Program-made: the position numbers and the translations under genes | In this document: positions 45,418 to 54,521 of the stretch, piece after piece | Layout of the letters: the number at the start of each line of letters is the position of its first letter | Numbering within the stretch: position 1 is the stretch's first letter | Notes under the pieces: model-generated | What the model was told of the DNA's origin: nothing | Database searches by the model: none | Seen by the model: only the letters and a program-made list of their open reading frames with translations | Assembly (NCBI GenBank): GCA_032027205.1 | Contig: JAVSMN010000001.1 | Location: 2,403,254-2,467,253, forward strand | Length of the DNA stretch: 64,000 bases | Direction: 5' to 3' | Source of the DNA: Zeimonas sp032027205 | Lineage (GTDB): Bacteria > Pseudomonadota > Gammaproteobacteria > Burkholderiales > Burkholderiaceae_E

Positions 45418-46359
45418 TCATTCGCTGTTCGGGACCTGCGCTTCGGCAAACGACCAATCGCGCAGCGGATGCCGGTCGAGCGACCGGACGACGTACACCT
45501 GCCCGATCGCGAGCCGCCCGAGCCGTTGCCGGATCGATTCGGCAACCGCCTCGTCTGCAACGGGACAGAACACGCAGGCCCCCGAGCCGGTCATGCGCGC
45601 CAGGTGCCCATTGGCACCCGCCGCATCGGCAGCGACGCGCAGCGCCTGCAGCGCTTCGGCTACCGGCGGCCACGCCGCCAGGACCACCGGTTCGAGGTCG
45701 TTCTTCCCGCGGTGGACGAACCGCCCTCGCGAAAGACCGAAGATTTTGATCGGTTTCGTATTTCGTGTCAATTTGACGCAGCCGAAGACCTGCGCGGTCG
45801 ACACCTGCACGGGCGGTGCGACGACGACGTACCACGTCGGATGCGCGTCGATCGCGACCAGCTCTTCTCCCACGCCGCGTGCGAATGCCCGGTGCCCGAA
45901 GACGAAGGCGGGAACATCGGCGCCGAGCTGCAGCGCGATCGTCTGCAGGCGATCGCGCGACAGCGCCAGGCGCCACAACCGGTTCAGTCCGAGCAGTACG
46001 GTGGCTGCATCGGAGCTGCCGCCGCCGACCCCCCCGCCGACCGGAACGTGCTTGCGTAGCCGGATTTCCACGCCGAGCCGACAACCGGTTTGCGTCGCGA
46101 GCAGCCGCGCGGCGCGCATCGTCAGGTCGTCGTCCGCGCTCCAGCCGATGGGTGCCTCGGCCAGTCGAATGGCTCCGTCGTCGAGCCGCCGCAGGTCGAC
46201 GCGGTCGCACAGGTCGACGAGCTCGAACACCGTTTCGAGCAGGTGATAGCCGTCGGCACGGCGGCCGGTGACGTGAAGGAAGAGATTGAGCTTGGCGGGC
46301 GCCGGCAGGTTGCGCAGTTCGCGCAGTTCGTCGATGCGCGCGCGTCCGGCCGCGTTCAC
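45418..46359 (-). CDS. ispE: 4-diphosphocytidyl-2-C-methyl-D-erythritol kinase
   Basis: Phosphorylates CDP-methylerythritol in the MEP route to isoprenoids. The 313-aa GHMP kinase shows APAKLNLFLHVTGRRADGYHLLETVF, the ATP-binding VPVGGGVGGGSSDAATVLLGLN, and the C-terminal ARMTGSGACVF. The start is GTG 46359, overlapping the lolB stop (GTGA), which couples the two. The order lolB-ispE-tRNA-prs is standard. Confidence 0.95.
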   Translation of the reverse strand: MNAAGRARIDELRELRNLPAPAKLNLFLHVTGRRADGYHLLETVFELVDLCDRVDLRRLDDGAIRLAEAPIGWSADDDLTMRAARLLATQTGCRLGVEIRLRKHVPVGGGVGGGSSDAATVLLGLNRLWRLALSRDRLQTIALQLGADVPAFVFGHRAFARGVGEELVAIDAHPTWYVVVAPPVQVSTAQVFGCVKLTRNTKPIKIFGLSRGRFVHRGKNDLEPVVLAAWPPVAEALQALRVAADAAGANGHLARMTGSGACVFCPVADEAVAESIRQRLGRLAIGQVYVVRSLDRHPLRDWSFAEAQVPNSE

Positions 46360-46961
46360 CGCAACTCGCCGACGGCGACACGGGCGGCGCTGTCGACGAC
46401 GAGCTTCAGCTCGAGCCGACGCGCGCCGTCGCCGCCATCGACCGGCCAGTCGAGCGACAGCCGGCGCGGGCGCTCACCGTCGAAGGCTTCGAAGCGCACC
46501 GACCAGCCGCGGTCTACGCCGGCGACGACGCGTCCGTCCTCGCGCTGCGTCGGTCGCTCCACCCGCCCCGCGAGCCAGCGCGGCAGGTCGCCGATCGGCA
46601 CTCGCCAGCCGAACACCTGCTCGGTCAACGTCTCGGCGGAAGCAGCGGCGTATTGGCGGCCGTCGGATGCGACGAGCACCGCTTCTCCCGCATCGAGCGT
46701 GACCTGCGCCAGCGTCTGTCCGAGCGGCGAAGAGAGCTCGAGCTCGCGCCTGTCACCGTCGGCTCGCAGCGAGAAGCGACCGCTCGAGCGCTCCTCGCGC
46801 GGCTGGTAGCCGCCTTCCGTGTAGGTGACGGCGAAGCGCCCGCTCCAGAAATTCGGCGCGCCGCCCGGCGGCGCGACCTCCGGCGCAGATACGGGTGTTG
46901 CGCAGCCGACGACCAGCAGCGCTGCCGCGCAGCCGGCCGCTAGCGCGCGCAGGCGGCTCAT
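46356..46961 (-). CDS. lolB: Outer-membrane lipoprotein receptor LolB
   Basis: Accepts lipoproteins from LolA and inserts them into the outer membrane. The 201-aa protein has a lipoprotein signal with lipobox VVGC (Cys20) and a LolB-type beta barrel: FWSGRFAVTY, RFSLRADGDRRELELSSPLGQTLAQVTLDAGEAVLV, EQVFGWRVPIGDLPRWLAGR. Its start overlaps the stop of the TPR lipoprotein gene upstream and its stop overlaps ispE. Confidence 0.92.
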   Translation of the reverse strand: MSRLRALAAGCAAALLVVGCATPVSAPEVAPPGGAPNFWSGRFAVTYTEGGYQPREERSSGRFSLRADGDRRELELSSPLGQTLAQVTLDAGEAVLVASDGRQYAAASAETLTEQVFGWRVPIGDLPRWLAGRVERPTQREDGRVVAGVDRGWSVRFEAFDGERPRRLSLDWPVDGGDGARRLELKLVVDSAARVAVGELR

Positions 46962-48838
46962 CGGTCGGCGCGCAGCCGGGCGACCGTTTCCTTCAGTACC
47001 CGGTTCTCCGGATCGTCCGCCGCAGCCTGGTCCCACACGCGGCGCGCCTCGTCGACGCGTCCGGCCTGCCACAACGCCTCGCCCAGGTGCGCGCCGATTT
47101 CTGCTTCGGGCAGCCGGTGCCAGGCCTTCTGCAGGTAGTCGATCGCCGCCTCGGTCTGGCCCCGACGGAACAGCACCCATCCCATGCTGTCGAGGATCTG
47201 CCCGTCGTCGGGCGAGAGCTCGAGCGCCTTGGCGATCAGGCCCTGCGCCTCGTCGAGCCGCAGGCCGCGATCGGCGAAGCTGTAGCCGAGCGCGTTGTAC
47301 GCGTGTGCGTTGTCGGGCCGCAGCGCGATCAGTTTGCGCAGGTTCGTTTCCATCACGTCGAGCCGGTCGAGTCGTTCGGCCGCCATCGCGTGGTCGTAGA
47401 GCAGATCGGGGTTTTCCGGCAGCCGCTCGAGCGCCGCGGCGAGCAGGTCGTACGCTTCCTGCTCGCGGCCGGCCTCGCGCAGCACGGCCGCTTCGGCTGT
47501 CGTGAGCTGCACGCGCTCGCGCCCGCTCGGTACCGAGGTGTTGCGCAGCAGCGCCCGCGCCTCCTCCACCTGTCCCGTTTTCGCCATCAGCACCGCGCGC
47601 CGCGTCAGCGCCGGCAGGAACTGCTCGCCGCGGCCGACGCGCGAATACCAATCGATTGCCTCGTCGTTGCGCCCGGCGTCCTCGGCGAGTTGGCCGAGGA
47701 ACAGCAGCGCCGGCGAGTTGTCGCGCTGCACGGATTCGGGAAGTCCCAGGTAGCGGCGCAGATAGTCTTCGGCTACCTGCGGCTGCTTCATCTGGTAGGC
47801 GAGCTGCGCGAGCGAGAGCAGGATCGGCGGGCTGTCGGGTTCCTGCTTCAGCGCGATCTCGAACTGCTCGCGCGCGGCGTCCTGGCTGCCGCTGGCGTTC
47901 AGCAGGCGGGCGAGCGCGAAGCGCGCCTCGATGCCCTTCGGTTCGCGTTCCAGGTACGCGCGCAGCATCGCAACCGCGCCGTCGACGCCGCGCGGCGTCT
48001 GCGCGACGTAGCGCGCGGCGAGGATCGCAGCCTGTTCGTTGGCCGGGTCGAGCTGCAGCGCGGCTTCCGCTTCGGCGGCCGCCCGTGATACGTCGCCCGC
48101 CGCCTGCGCGACGGTGGCCAGCGCCAGGCGCGCAGCCGGCTCGCCTGCGTCGGGTGCGGCCAGGCGCTCGAGCATCACGAGACCGGCGCTCGCATCGCTG
48201 GAGCGCGCGAGCGTGCGGGCGATTCGGTCGTAGGTCTCGGGGAGCCTGCGCTCGGCGCGGGCGCGCTCGAGGCGCGTGCGCAGCAGCGGCTCGGCCTGCG
48301 CGAAGCGGCCGGTCGTCATCCACAGGCTTTCGATCGTCTGCGAGGCGATCGGCGATTCGGGGGCGAGCTCGTGCCACAGCTGCGCCGCCGGCAATGCGTG
48401 CTCGAGCGAGCGCTCGGCGAGCGCGAGTTCGGTGGCCCTGCGCGCCACGCGTGGATCGCGCGTTTCCTGCGCGATTGACAGATAGGTGACCGCGGCGTCG
48501 CCGACCTGTCCGCGCTGCGCGGCGATCTCGGCTGCGAGCAACTGGTACATCAACTGCGGCGTCAGCGACAGCGACGGAATCGGGTCGCCGGCTCGCGTGT
48601 GCGCGACCGGCGCTGACGACCGCGGCGCTCGCGCGTCGGCGAGCACGCCCGGCGGCGGCACCACGCGCGGCCCATCGGCGGCGGCAGGCGGTTGCGCAGT
48701 GGCGGCGCAGCCGCCGGTCAGCAGCACGAGTGCGCCGAAAGCGCAGCCGGCAGCGGCGCGCAGCCGGGACGTCCGGGCGAGGCTGCGGTGCAGGCGGTGC
48801 GCGGCAACGCTGCGTTGCCGCGGATCGGTCTTCGTCAT
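46958..48838 (-). CDS. TPR-repeat lipoprotein
   Basis: 626 aa with a signal and probable lipobox TGGC (Cys44), then a variable Pro-rich linker and at least ten tetratricopeptide repeats from about residue 90 to the end, for example ALNPDNAHAYNALGYSFADRGLRLDEAQGLIAKALELSPDDG-like units near residues 510-560. TPR arrays bind proteins; here it is likely an envelope scaffold in the periplasm. It is encoded directly upstream of lolB with a 4-base overlap, the usual arrangement in Burkholderiales, but its exact role is unknown. Confidence 0.85.
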   Translation of the reverse strand: MTKTDPRQRSVAAHRLHRSLARTSRLRAAAGCAFGALVLLTGGCAATAQPPAAADGPRVVPPPGVLADARAPRSSAPVAHTRAGDPIPSLSLTPQLMYQLLAAEIAAQRGQVGDAAVTYLSIAQETRDPRVARRATELALAERSLEHALPAAQLWHELAPESPIASQTIESLWMTTGRFAQAEPLLRTRLERARAERRLPETYDRIARTLARSSDASAGLVMLERLAAPDAGEPAARLALATVAQAAGDVSRAAAEAEAALQLDPANEQAAILAARYVAQTPRGVDGAVAMLRAYLEREPKGIEARFALARLLNASGSQDAAREQFEIALKQEPDSPPILLSLAQLAYQMKQPQVAEDYLRRYLGLPESVQRDNSPALLFLGQLAEDAGRNDEAIDWYSRVGRGEQFLPALTRRAVLMAKTGQVEEARALLRNTSVPSGRERVQLTTAEAAVLREAGREQEAYDLLAAALERLPENPDLLYDHAMAAERLDRLDVMETNLRKLIALRPDNAHAYNALGYSFADRGLRLDEAQGLIAKALELSPDDGQILDSMGWVLFRRGQTEAAIDYLQKAWHRLPEAEIGAHLGEALWQAGRVDEARRVWDQAAADDPENRVLKETVARLRADR

Positions 48839-48916
48839 CGGGTGTTACGCTCGGCGAGTCGAATTTCCAGAATAACCGATGCGCGCCGACGGGGCGCATC
48901 GAAGCGTTCGCTGCCG

Positions 48917-49744
48917 ATGCCCGAATTGCCCGAAGTCGAGGTCGTGCGCCGCGGACTCGAAAGCCGCGTGCGCGGCCGCCCGGTTCGCGCGGTTCGCGTT
49001 CGCGAGGCCCGCTTGCGCTGGCCGGTGCCGGCGACGCTCGACCGGAACCTGGCCGGCGCGACGCTGCGCGCGGTCGAGCGGCGGGGCAAGTACCTGCTGC
49101 TGGATTTCGGGCGCGGAACGCTGATCGTGCATCTGGGCATGTCGGGCAACTTCCGTTTCCTGGGCGACGGCGCGGTGGAAGAACCGGCGCGACACGACCA
49201 CGTCGACCTCGAGTTCGAGCACGGCATCCTTCGCTACCGCGATCCGCGTCGCTTCGGCGCGATGCTGTGGCACGCGTCGACCGCAGGTCCGGTGCTCGCC
49301 CATCCACTGCTCGCGTCGCTGGGCGCGGAACCGCTGTCCGACGCCTTCGACGCCGCGCTGCTGCACCGGGCGACGCGCTCGCGCAGCGCCGCGATCAAGG
49401 CGGTGCTCCTCGCCGGAGACGTCGTCGTCGGCGTGGGCAACATCTATGCGTCGGAGAGCCTGTTTCGCGCGGGCATCCGGCCCACGACCGCAGCAAGCCG
49501 GATCGCGCTGCCGCGCTTCGAACGCCTGGCGACGGCCATTCGCCAGACGCTGAACGAGGCGATCGAGCGCGGCGGAAGCACCTTGCGCGATTTCGTGTCG
49601 AGCGACGGAGCGGCCGGCTGTTACCAGACCGCGAGTCTCGTCTACGGTCGGGCCGGCGAGCCGTGTCGCGTCTGCGGCACGCCGGTGCGATCGATGCGGC
49701 AACAGCAGCGGTCCACGTTCTGGTGTCCGCACTGCCAGCGTTGA
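48917..49744 (+). CDS. mutM: Formamidopyrimidine-DNA glycosylase
   Basis: Removes 8-oxoguanine and formamidopyrimidines from DNA. The 275-aa protein starts PELPEVEVVRRGL after Met, with Pro1 (after Met removal) and Glu2 as catalytic residues, has the KYLLLDF and HLGMSGNFR segments, YRDPRRFG, and the C-terminal zinc finger CRVC...CPHC. With mutY 3 kb away it forms the GO repair pair. Divergent from the TPR gene. Confidence 0.97.
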   Translation: MPELPEVEVVRRGLESRVRGRPVRAVRVREARLRWPVPATLDRNLAGATLRAVERRGKYLLLDFGRGTLIVHLGMSGNFRFLGDGAVEEPARHDHVDLEFEHGILRYRDPRRFGAMLWHASTAGPVLAHPLLASLGAEPLSDAFDAALLHRATRSRSAAIKAVLLAGDVVVGVGNIYASESLFRAGIRPTTAASRIALPRFERLATAIRQTLNEAIERGGSTLRDFVSSDGAAGCYQTASLVYGRAGEPCRVCGTPVRSMRQQQRSTFWCPHCQR

Positions 49745-49890
49745 AGCCTCGCGCGCCGCGACGCAGCAGCGGCAACGGAGCAGTCAGGGCGCAGCGGGTC
49801 GCGTGGTGAGCGGCGCGCGCCGCCGGCGCCGCTTGCCCGGCGGAAACGGCCACAGGGCGGCTGCCTGCGATGCGTGCGTCGGATGCCGCG

Positions 49891-49918
49891 TTCGACGCCG
49901 ATGCCCCGTGCTATAGAT
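49891..49918 (+). promoter_or_regulatory. Weak promoter candidate upstream of the dynamin-like gene
   Basis: TTCGAC (49891-49896) and TATAGAT (49912-49918), 15 bases apart, lie 34 bases before the dynamin-like start in a 207-base gap that otherwise shows no gene. The -10 is good but the spacing is short. Confidence 0.3.
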
Positions 49919-49951
49919 CCGGCCCACGATTCCTTTGCTGAAAGGGGTGCG

Positions 49952-51892
49952 ATGGGATTCCTCGGAGAGCGCATCGCCGCATACGGCGACTGGCGACGCT
50001 CGCTTGCCGATGCCGTCCTGCGTTATGCGCAGTGGCTCGACGAAGCCGAACTGTCCGACGCATTGCTGCTGTCGCGCGTCGAGCAGATCGTCGAGCGCCT
50101 GGGCAAGGAGCGCGTCTCGATCGCCTTCGTCGCCGAGTTCTCGCGCGGCAAGTCGGAGCTGATCAACGCCATCTTCTTCTCGCGCTTCGGGCGTCGCATC
50201 GTGCCGTCCGGACCGGGACGCACGACGATGTGCCCGACCGAGTTGCTGTACGACCCGCAGCGGCCTTCCGCGATCCGGTTGCTGCCGATCGAGACGCGGT
50301 TGCTCGACACGCCGGTGTCGGATTTGCGCGAGGACGCCTCGCACTGGGACGAACGCGAGATCGACCCGCAGTCGCCCGAAAGTCTTCGCCACGCCTTCGA
50401 GAGCGTGCAGGAAACGCTGTGGGTGGACGCGGCGCACGCGTCGCTGCTCGGCTTCTACGACGCGGACGACCCCGCCTCGCCGGTGCGTCCCGACGAACAG
50501 GGCCGCGTCGAGGTGCCGCGCTGGCGCCACGCAATCGTCAACTGGGCGCATCCGCTGCTCGAACAGGGGCTCGTCGTTCTCGACACGCCGGGGCTGAACG
50601 CGATCGGCGCCGAGCCGGAGCTGACGCTGAAGCTCATCCCCGGCTGCGACGCGGCGCTGTTCGTGCTGGCTGCCGATGCGGGCGTGACGATGAGCGACCT
50701 GGCGGTGTGGCGCGAGCACATCGCCACCCGGCACGGCGCAGGCCGCTACGTCGTGCTCAACAAGGTCGATTCGCTGTGGGACGGCCTGAAGGACGAGGTG
50801 CAGATCCAGCTGGATATCGCGCGCCAGGTCGGATCGGTCGCGCAGACGCTGCAGGTGCCGAACGACCGCGTCTACCCGGTGTCGGCGCAGAAGGCGTTGC
50901 TCGCTCGCGTGAACGGCGACGCGTCGCTGCTCAAGCGCAGCCGCATTTCCGATCTCGAGTACGCGCTCGGGCGCGAGCTCGTTCCGCAGCAACGCGACAT
51001 CGTGCGCGAACACGTCGAGCGCGAGTTCGGCGAGCTGCATTCGATGGTCGCGTCCTCGCTCGGCGCGCGCCGACGCAACCTGGTCGAGCAGCAGTTCGAG
51101 CTCAACGGGCTGCGCGGCAAGAACCGCGGCGTGATGGATCACATGGCCGCCCGCATCCGCAACGAGCGCGAGGAGTTCGAGAAGAGCCTGCGTCAGTTGC
51201 AGGCGCTGCGGTCGGTGTTCTCGCGCCACGCGCAGACCATTCGCGAGACGATGTGCCGGCAGGCGCTGAACCAGCACGTACGTATCGCGCGCGAGTCGAT
51301 GAAGCGCAGCACCTTCTCCTCGGGGCTGCGCGAAGGCATGAATTCGCTGCTCACGGCAGTGCGCGGAGACATCGACGAATCGACGCGGCTGGTCGGCGAG
51401 GTCGGCACGATGATGAGTGCCATGTATCGCAGCTTCAGCGCCGAGCACGGACTGGCGCTCGGCAACCCGGCGCTGTTCTCCACGCAGCGCTACTACGCGG
51501 AGCTCGAGCGCATCGGGCAGGTGCAGCGCAGCCAGTTCGGCGCGGTCACGCTGGCGACCACGTCACAGTGGGCGTTGATGCGCCGCTTCTTCGAATCGGT
51601 CGCCGCGCGCCTTCGCGAGATCTACGACGTGGCCGGCCGGGAGCTCGAAGCGTGGCTGCGCGCGGTGATGGCGCCGATCGAAAGCCAGGTGCGCGAATAC
51701 CAGGGGCAGCTCAAGCGCAGGCTCGAGACGGTGCGGCGCATGCTCGACGCGAGCGGAACGCTCGACGCACGCCTGGCGGAGATCGAGCAGGATCGCGCGG
51801 CGGTCGAGCAGCGCATCGGATTGGAAAGCGAGTACGCGCGTCGCGTGACGATGCTGCTCGCAGCGAATGCGGAGATGCTGGTAGACGCGTGA
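49952..51892 (+). CDS. Dynamin-like GTPase
   Basis: 646 aa from ATG 49952, with AAAGGGG upstream. The GTPase domain has VAEFSRGKSELINAIF (P-loop), TTMCPTELLY (switch I Thr), LDTPGLNAIG (DxxG) and VLNKVDSLW (NKxD), placing it in the bacterial dynamin-like family. Long helical, coiled-coil-prone segments from about 330 to 640 (stalk-like, e.g. LRQLQALRSVFSRHAQTIRETM) follow. No obvious membrane paddle is visible. Bacterial dynamins remodel membranes; this one sits alone between mutM and mutY, which gives no clue to its job. Confidence 0.87.
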   Translation: MGFLGERIAAYGDWRRSLADAVLRYAQWLDEAELSDALLLSRVEQIVERLGKERVSIAFVAEFSRGKSELINAIFFSRFGRRIVPSGPGRTTMCPTELLYDPQRPSAIRLLPIETRLLDTPVSDLREDASHWDEREIDPQSPESLRHAFESVQETLWVDAAHASLLGFYDADDPASPVRPDEQGRVEVPRWRHAIVNWAHPLLEQGLVVLDTPGLNAIGAEPELTLKLIPGCDAALFVLAADAGVTMSDLAVWREHIATRHGAGRYVVLNKVDSLWDGLKDEVQIQLDIARQVGSVAQTLQVPNDRVYPVSAQKALLARVNGDASLLKRSRISDLEYALGRELVPQQRDIVREHVEREFGELHSMVASSLGARRRNLVEQQFELNGLRGKNRGVMDHMAARIRNEREEFEKSLRQLQALRSVFSRHAQTIRETMCRQALNQHVRIARESMKRSTFSSGLREGMNSLLTAVRGDIDESTRLVGEVGTMMSAMYRSFSAEHGLALGNPALFSTQRYYAELERIGQVQRSQFGAVTLATTSQWALMRRFFESVAARLREIYDVAGRELEAWLRAVMAPIESQVREYQGQLKRRLETVRRMLDASGTLDARLAEIEQDRAAVEQRIGLESEYARRVTMLLAANAEMLVDA

Positions 51893-51968
51893 GCGTGGCG
51901 CGACCGATCTGCCGGCAGTCGACTCCGCTGACGGTTCCCTGGCGGTTTTGCGCATTCCCGTTGGCGCC

Positions 51969-51974
51969 TACAAT
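51969..51974 (+). promoter_or_regulatory. -10 element directly before the mutY start
   Basis: TACAAT ends 6 bases before GTG 51981, so transcription would begin at the start codon. The only -35-like matches upstream are poor (TTGCGC at 51948 with a 15-base spacer). There is no ribosome-binding site in the 6 bases between. Confidence 0.4.
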
Positions 51975-51980
51975 CGCCGC

Positions 51981-53063
51981 GTGATCGCCCCCCGCCTCGT
52001 CGCCTGGCAGCGCCGCCACGGCCGCAACGATCTTCCCTGGCAGAACACGCGCGACGCGTATCGCGTCTGGCTGTCGGAGATCATGCTGCAGCAGACGCGC
52101 GTGTCCAGCGTGGTTCCGTATTTCCTTCGCTTCGTCGAGCATTTCCCGGCGATCGAAGCGCTCGCTGCTGCCGACGAGGACGACGTGCTCGCGCTGTGGA
52201 GCGGGCTGGGCTACTACAGCCGCGCGCGCAACCTGCACCGCTGCGCGCGTGATCTCGTCGTGCAGCGCGGCGGCGTCTTTCCTTCCGATCCGACCGAGCT
52301 CGAGCGACTTCCAGGCATCGGCCGTTCCACGGCGGCGGCGATCGCGGTTTTCGCCTTCGGTCGCCGCGCCGCGATCCTCGACGGCAACGTGCGCCGGGTG
52401 CTCGCGCGCTGGGCCGGCATCGGCGGTCACGCGGGAGAGCCGGCCGTGCTGGCGGCGTTGTGGAGCGCCGCCGAGCGCCTGCTGCCGCACGTCGAGCTCG
52501 AGGCGTACACGCAGGGCCTGATGGATCTGGGCGCGAGCCTTTGCTCGCGCACGCGTCCGTCCTGCGACGGTTGCCCGATCGCCGAGGACTGCGTCGCGCG
52601 TCGCGAAGGGCTGGTCGCCACGATACCCGGGCCGCGACCGTCTCGCGTGCTGCCCGTGCGCGAGCGGACATGGCTCGTCATCCGGCGCGACGACGAAGTG
52701 CTCGTCGAGAAGCGCGCGCCGGCAGGCGTCTGGGGCGGGATGTGGTCGCTGCCGGAGGTCGAGGCGCACGACACCGTCGACGCGCCGGGCCTCGCGTTCC
52801 GACGGTTCGCGCTGCGAACGCGCGCCGGCGTGGAACTCGCGCCGATCGACCACGCGTTCACACATTTCCGGTTGCGCGCGCGACCGGTCGTGCTCGTATG
52901 CGAGAGCGTCGCCGCGGCTGGCGCCACCGAGGCAGCTGCGCGCTGGCTCGCGCTCGGGCAGGCGCACGAGGCGCCGCTGCCTGCGCCGGTGAAGGCGCTG
53001 CTGTGCGGGCTCAGAGCACCTGGTGCTGGTTCAGGTACTGGTGGATCAGCGACAGCCGCGTGA
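51981..53063 (+). CDS. mutY: A/G-specific adenine DNA glycosylase
   Basis: Removes adenine mispaired with 8-oxoguanine. The 360-aa protein from GTG 51981 has VWLSEIMLQQTRVSSVVPYF (catalytic Glu in the first helix), the helix-hairpin-helix LPGIGRSTAAAI, the catalytic Asp in AILDGNVRRVLAR, the [4Fe-4S] ligands in CSRTRPSCDGCPIAEDC, and a C-terminal NUDIX-like domain that reads 8-oxoG. A TTG at 51948 would add 11 residues. The 3' end overlaps the convergent LON-domain gene by 53 bases; the last 15 or so residues (Gly/Ala/Ser-rich) are antisense to it. Confidence 0.95.
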   Translation: MIAPRLVAWQRRHGRNDLPWQNTRDAYRVWLSEIMLQQTRVSSVVPYFLRFVEHFPAIEALAAADEDDVLALWSGLGYYSRARNLHRCARDLVVQRGGVFPSDPTELERLPGIGRSTAAAIAVFAFGRRAAILDGNVRRVLARWAGIGGHAGEPAVLAALWSAAERLLPHVELEAYTQGLMDLGASLCSRTRPSCDGCPIAEDCVARREGLVATIPGPRPSRVLPVRERTWLVIRRDDEVLVEKRAPAGVWGGMWSLPEVEAHDTVDAPGLAFRRFALRTRAGVELAPIDHAFTHFRLRARPVVLVCESVAAAGATEAAARWLALGQAHEAPLPAPVKALLCGLRAPGAGSGTGGSATAA

Positions 53064-53616
53064 CGGCGTCGTCGAGCTCCATCAGCTTCTGGCGGGCGCG
53101 CGGAGCGATCGGAAGGAATTCGCAGATCCGGTTGCCGACCCACGACGCGGACTCGAAGCGGTAGGGCTCGGCGATCATGCGCCGCATGGGATCCTTCTCG
53201 CGATCGACGAGGTCGTCGACCAGCCTGCGCACCAGCGTTTCGCAGTCGGCGTGCTCGCGCGGCACGGGAACGTCGGCGTCGGGTTCGATCATTTCGATGT
53301 CGGCGCGGATCAGCCCGTCCTGCCGAAGCCGCTGCCCGAGCACCCGAAAACGCTGGCCGCCGCGCGCGCGAACGTTCAGCAGCCCGGACTCCTCGACGTC
53401 GAAGTCGACGATGCGCGCGGTGCAGCCCACCGCTTCGTGCTTCGCCGCGGGATCGACCTCGCTGCCCTCGGTGATCAGGCACACGCCGAAGGGCAGGTTC
53501 GCCGCCGTGCACTCGCTGACGAGATCGAGGTAGCGCGCTTCGAACACGCGCAGCGTGAGAACACCGTCGGGGAAGAGAACCGTTTCGAGCGGAAAGATCG
53601 CCAGTTCGCCGGGCAT
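53011..53616 (-). CDS. LON substrate-binding-domain protein (no protease domain)
   Basis: 201 aa: ELAIFPLETVLFPDGVLTLRVFEARYLDLVSEC and FGVCLITEGSEV are the start of the Lon N-terminal domain; the ATPase and protease domains are absent. This stand-alone form is common in proteobacteria and may bind unfolded protein; its role is unknown. It follows rapZ by 16 bases on the same strand, and its 3' end overlaps mutY. Confidence 0.88.
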   Translation of the reverse strand: MPGELAIFPLETVLFPDGVLTLRVFEARYLDLVSECTAANLPFGVCLITEGSEVDPAAKHEAVGCTARIVDFDVEESGLLNVRARGGQRFRVLGQRLRQDGLIRADIEMIEPDADVPVPREHADCETLVRRLVDDLVDREKDPMRRMIAEPYRFESASWVGNRICEFLPIAPRARQKLMELDDAVTRLSLIHQYLNQHQVL

Positions 53617-53632
53617 CTCGTATCTCGAAGGG

Positions 53633-54508
53633 TCAGCTCGGGGACGCCTGGCGCGAGGCGAGCGCGCGGTGGCGCACGAGAACCTGTTCGACTCGATGGA
53701 AACGCCTGGCCAGTTCCTCGACGCAGTATACCGAACGGTGCTGGCCCCCCGTGCAGCCGACCGCCACGGTCAGGTAACTGCGGTTCTCCAGGATGTAGTG
53801 CGGCAGCCATGCGTGCAGGAAGTCGGCGATGTGATCGACCATCCGCTGCACCGACGGAATCGACTTCAGGTATTCGGCAACAGGGGCGTCGAGACCGGTG
53901 AGCGGGCGCAGCTCGGCCGTGTAGTACGGATTCGGCAGGCAACGCACGTCGAACACGAGGTCGGCGTCGAGCGGCACACCGTGCTTGTAGGCGAAGGATT
54001 CGAAGACGATCGTCATCGACGCGCGATCGGTGCCGACCGCTTCGCGCACCCAGCTGCGCAGCACGTTCGGATGCAGGTCGCTGGTGTCCAGCGAGACGCC
54101 TACGTCCTCGATCGGCGACATCAGCTCGCGTTCGCGTTCGATCGATTCGATCAGCGTCGGCGCGTCGGTGCCTTCGCCGCCGCGCAGCGAGAGCGGGTGT
54201 CGGCGTCGCGTCTCCGAGTAGCGCTGCACCAGCGTTTCGGTGCGCGCGTTCAGGAAGATGACCTTGACGTCGTGCCCGTAGCGCCCGAGCGCGCCGACGA
54301 CGTGCCGCAGGTCGCTCACCGAGTCGCCGCTACGCGCATCGATCGAGACCGCGACCTTGTCGTGGCCGGCTTCCTGCAGCGACGCGATGACTTCGCCGAG
54401 GAAGCGCGCGGGCAGGTTGTCGATGCAGAAGTAGCCGTCGTCCTCGAGCACGTTGGTGGCCACCGATTTGCCGGAGCCGGAGATTCCGGTGATCAGCACG
54501 ACGCGCAT
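53633..54508 (-). CDS. rapZ: RNase adapter / nucleotide-binding protein RapZ
   Basis: Binds small RNAs such as GlmZ and guides RNase E in enteric bacteria, adjusting glucosamine-6-phosphate synthesis. The 291-aa protein has the Walker A GISGSGKS (8-15), CIDNLPARFL, FLNARTETLVQRYSETRRRHPLS, SFAYKHGVPLDADLVFDVRCLPNPYY and the C-terminal VAVGCTGGQHRSVYCVEELA. In betaproteobacteria its RNA partner is not established. It is downstream of hprK in a phosphotransferase-linked run. Confidence 0.95.
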   Translation of the reverse strand: MRVVLITGISGSGKSVATNVLEDDGYFCIDNLPARFLGEVIASLQEAGHDKVAVSIDARSGDSVSDLRHVVGALGRYGHDVKVIFLNARTETLVQRYSETRRRHPLSLRGGEGTDAPTLIESIERERELMSPIEDVGVSLDTSDLHPNVLRSWVREAVGTDRASMTIVFESFAYKHGVPLDADLVFDVRCLPNPYYTAELRPLTGLDAPVAEYLKSIPSVQRMVDHIADFLHAWLPHYILENRSYLTVAVGCTGGQHRSVYCVEELARRFHRVEQVLVRHRALASRQASPS

Positions 54509-54521
54509 CGATTCGCCGCCC

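Noticed and set aside
49784..51448. 554-residue minus-strand frame
   Set aside because: Antisense to the dynamin-like GTPase; shadow of a high-GC gene.
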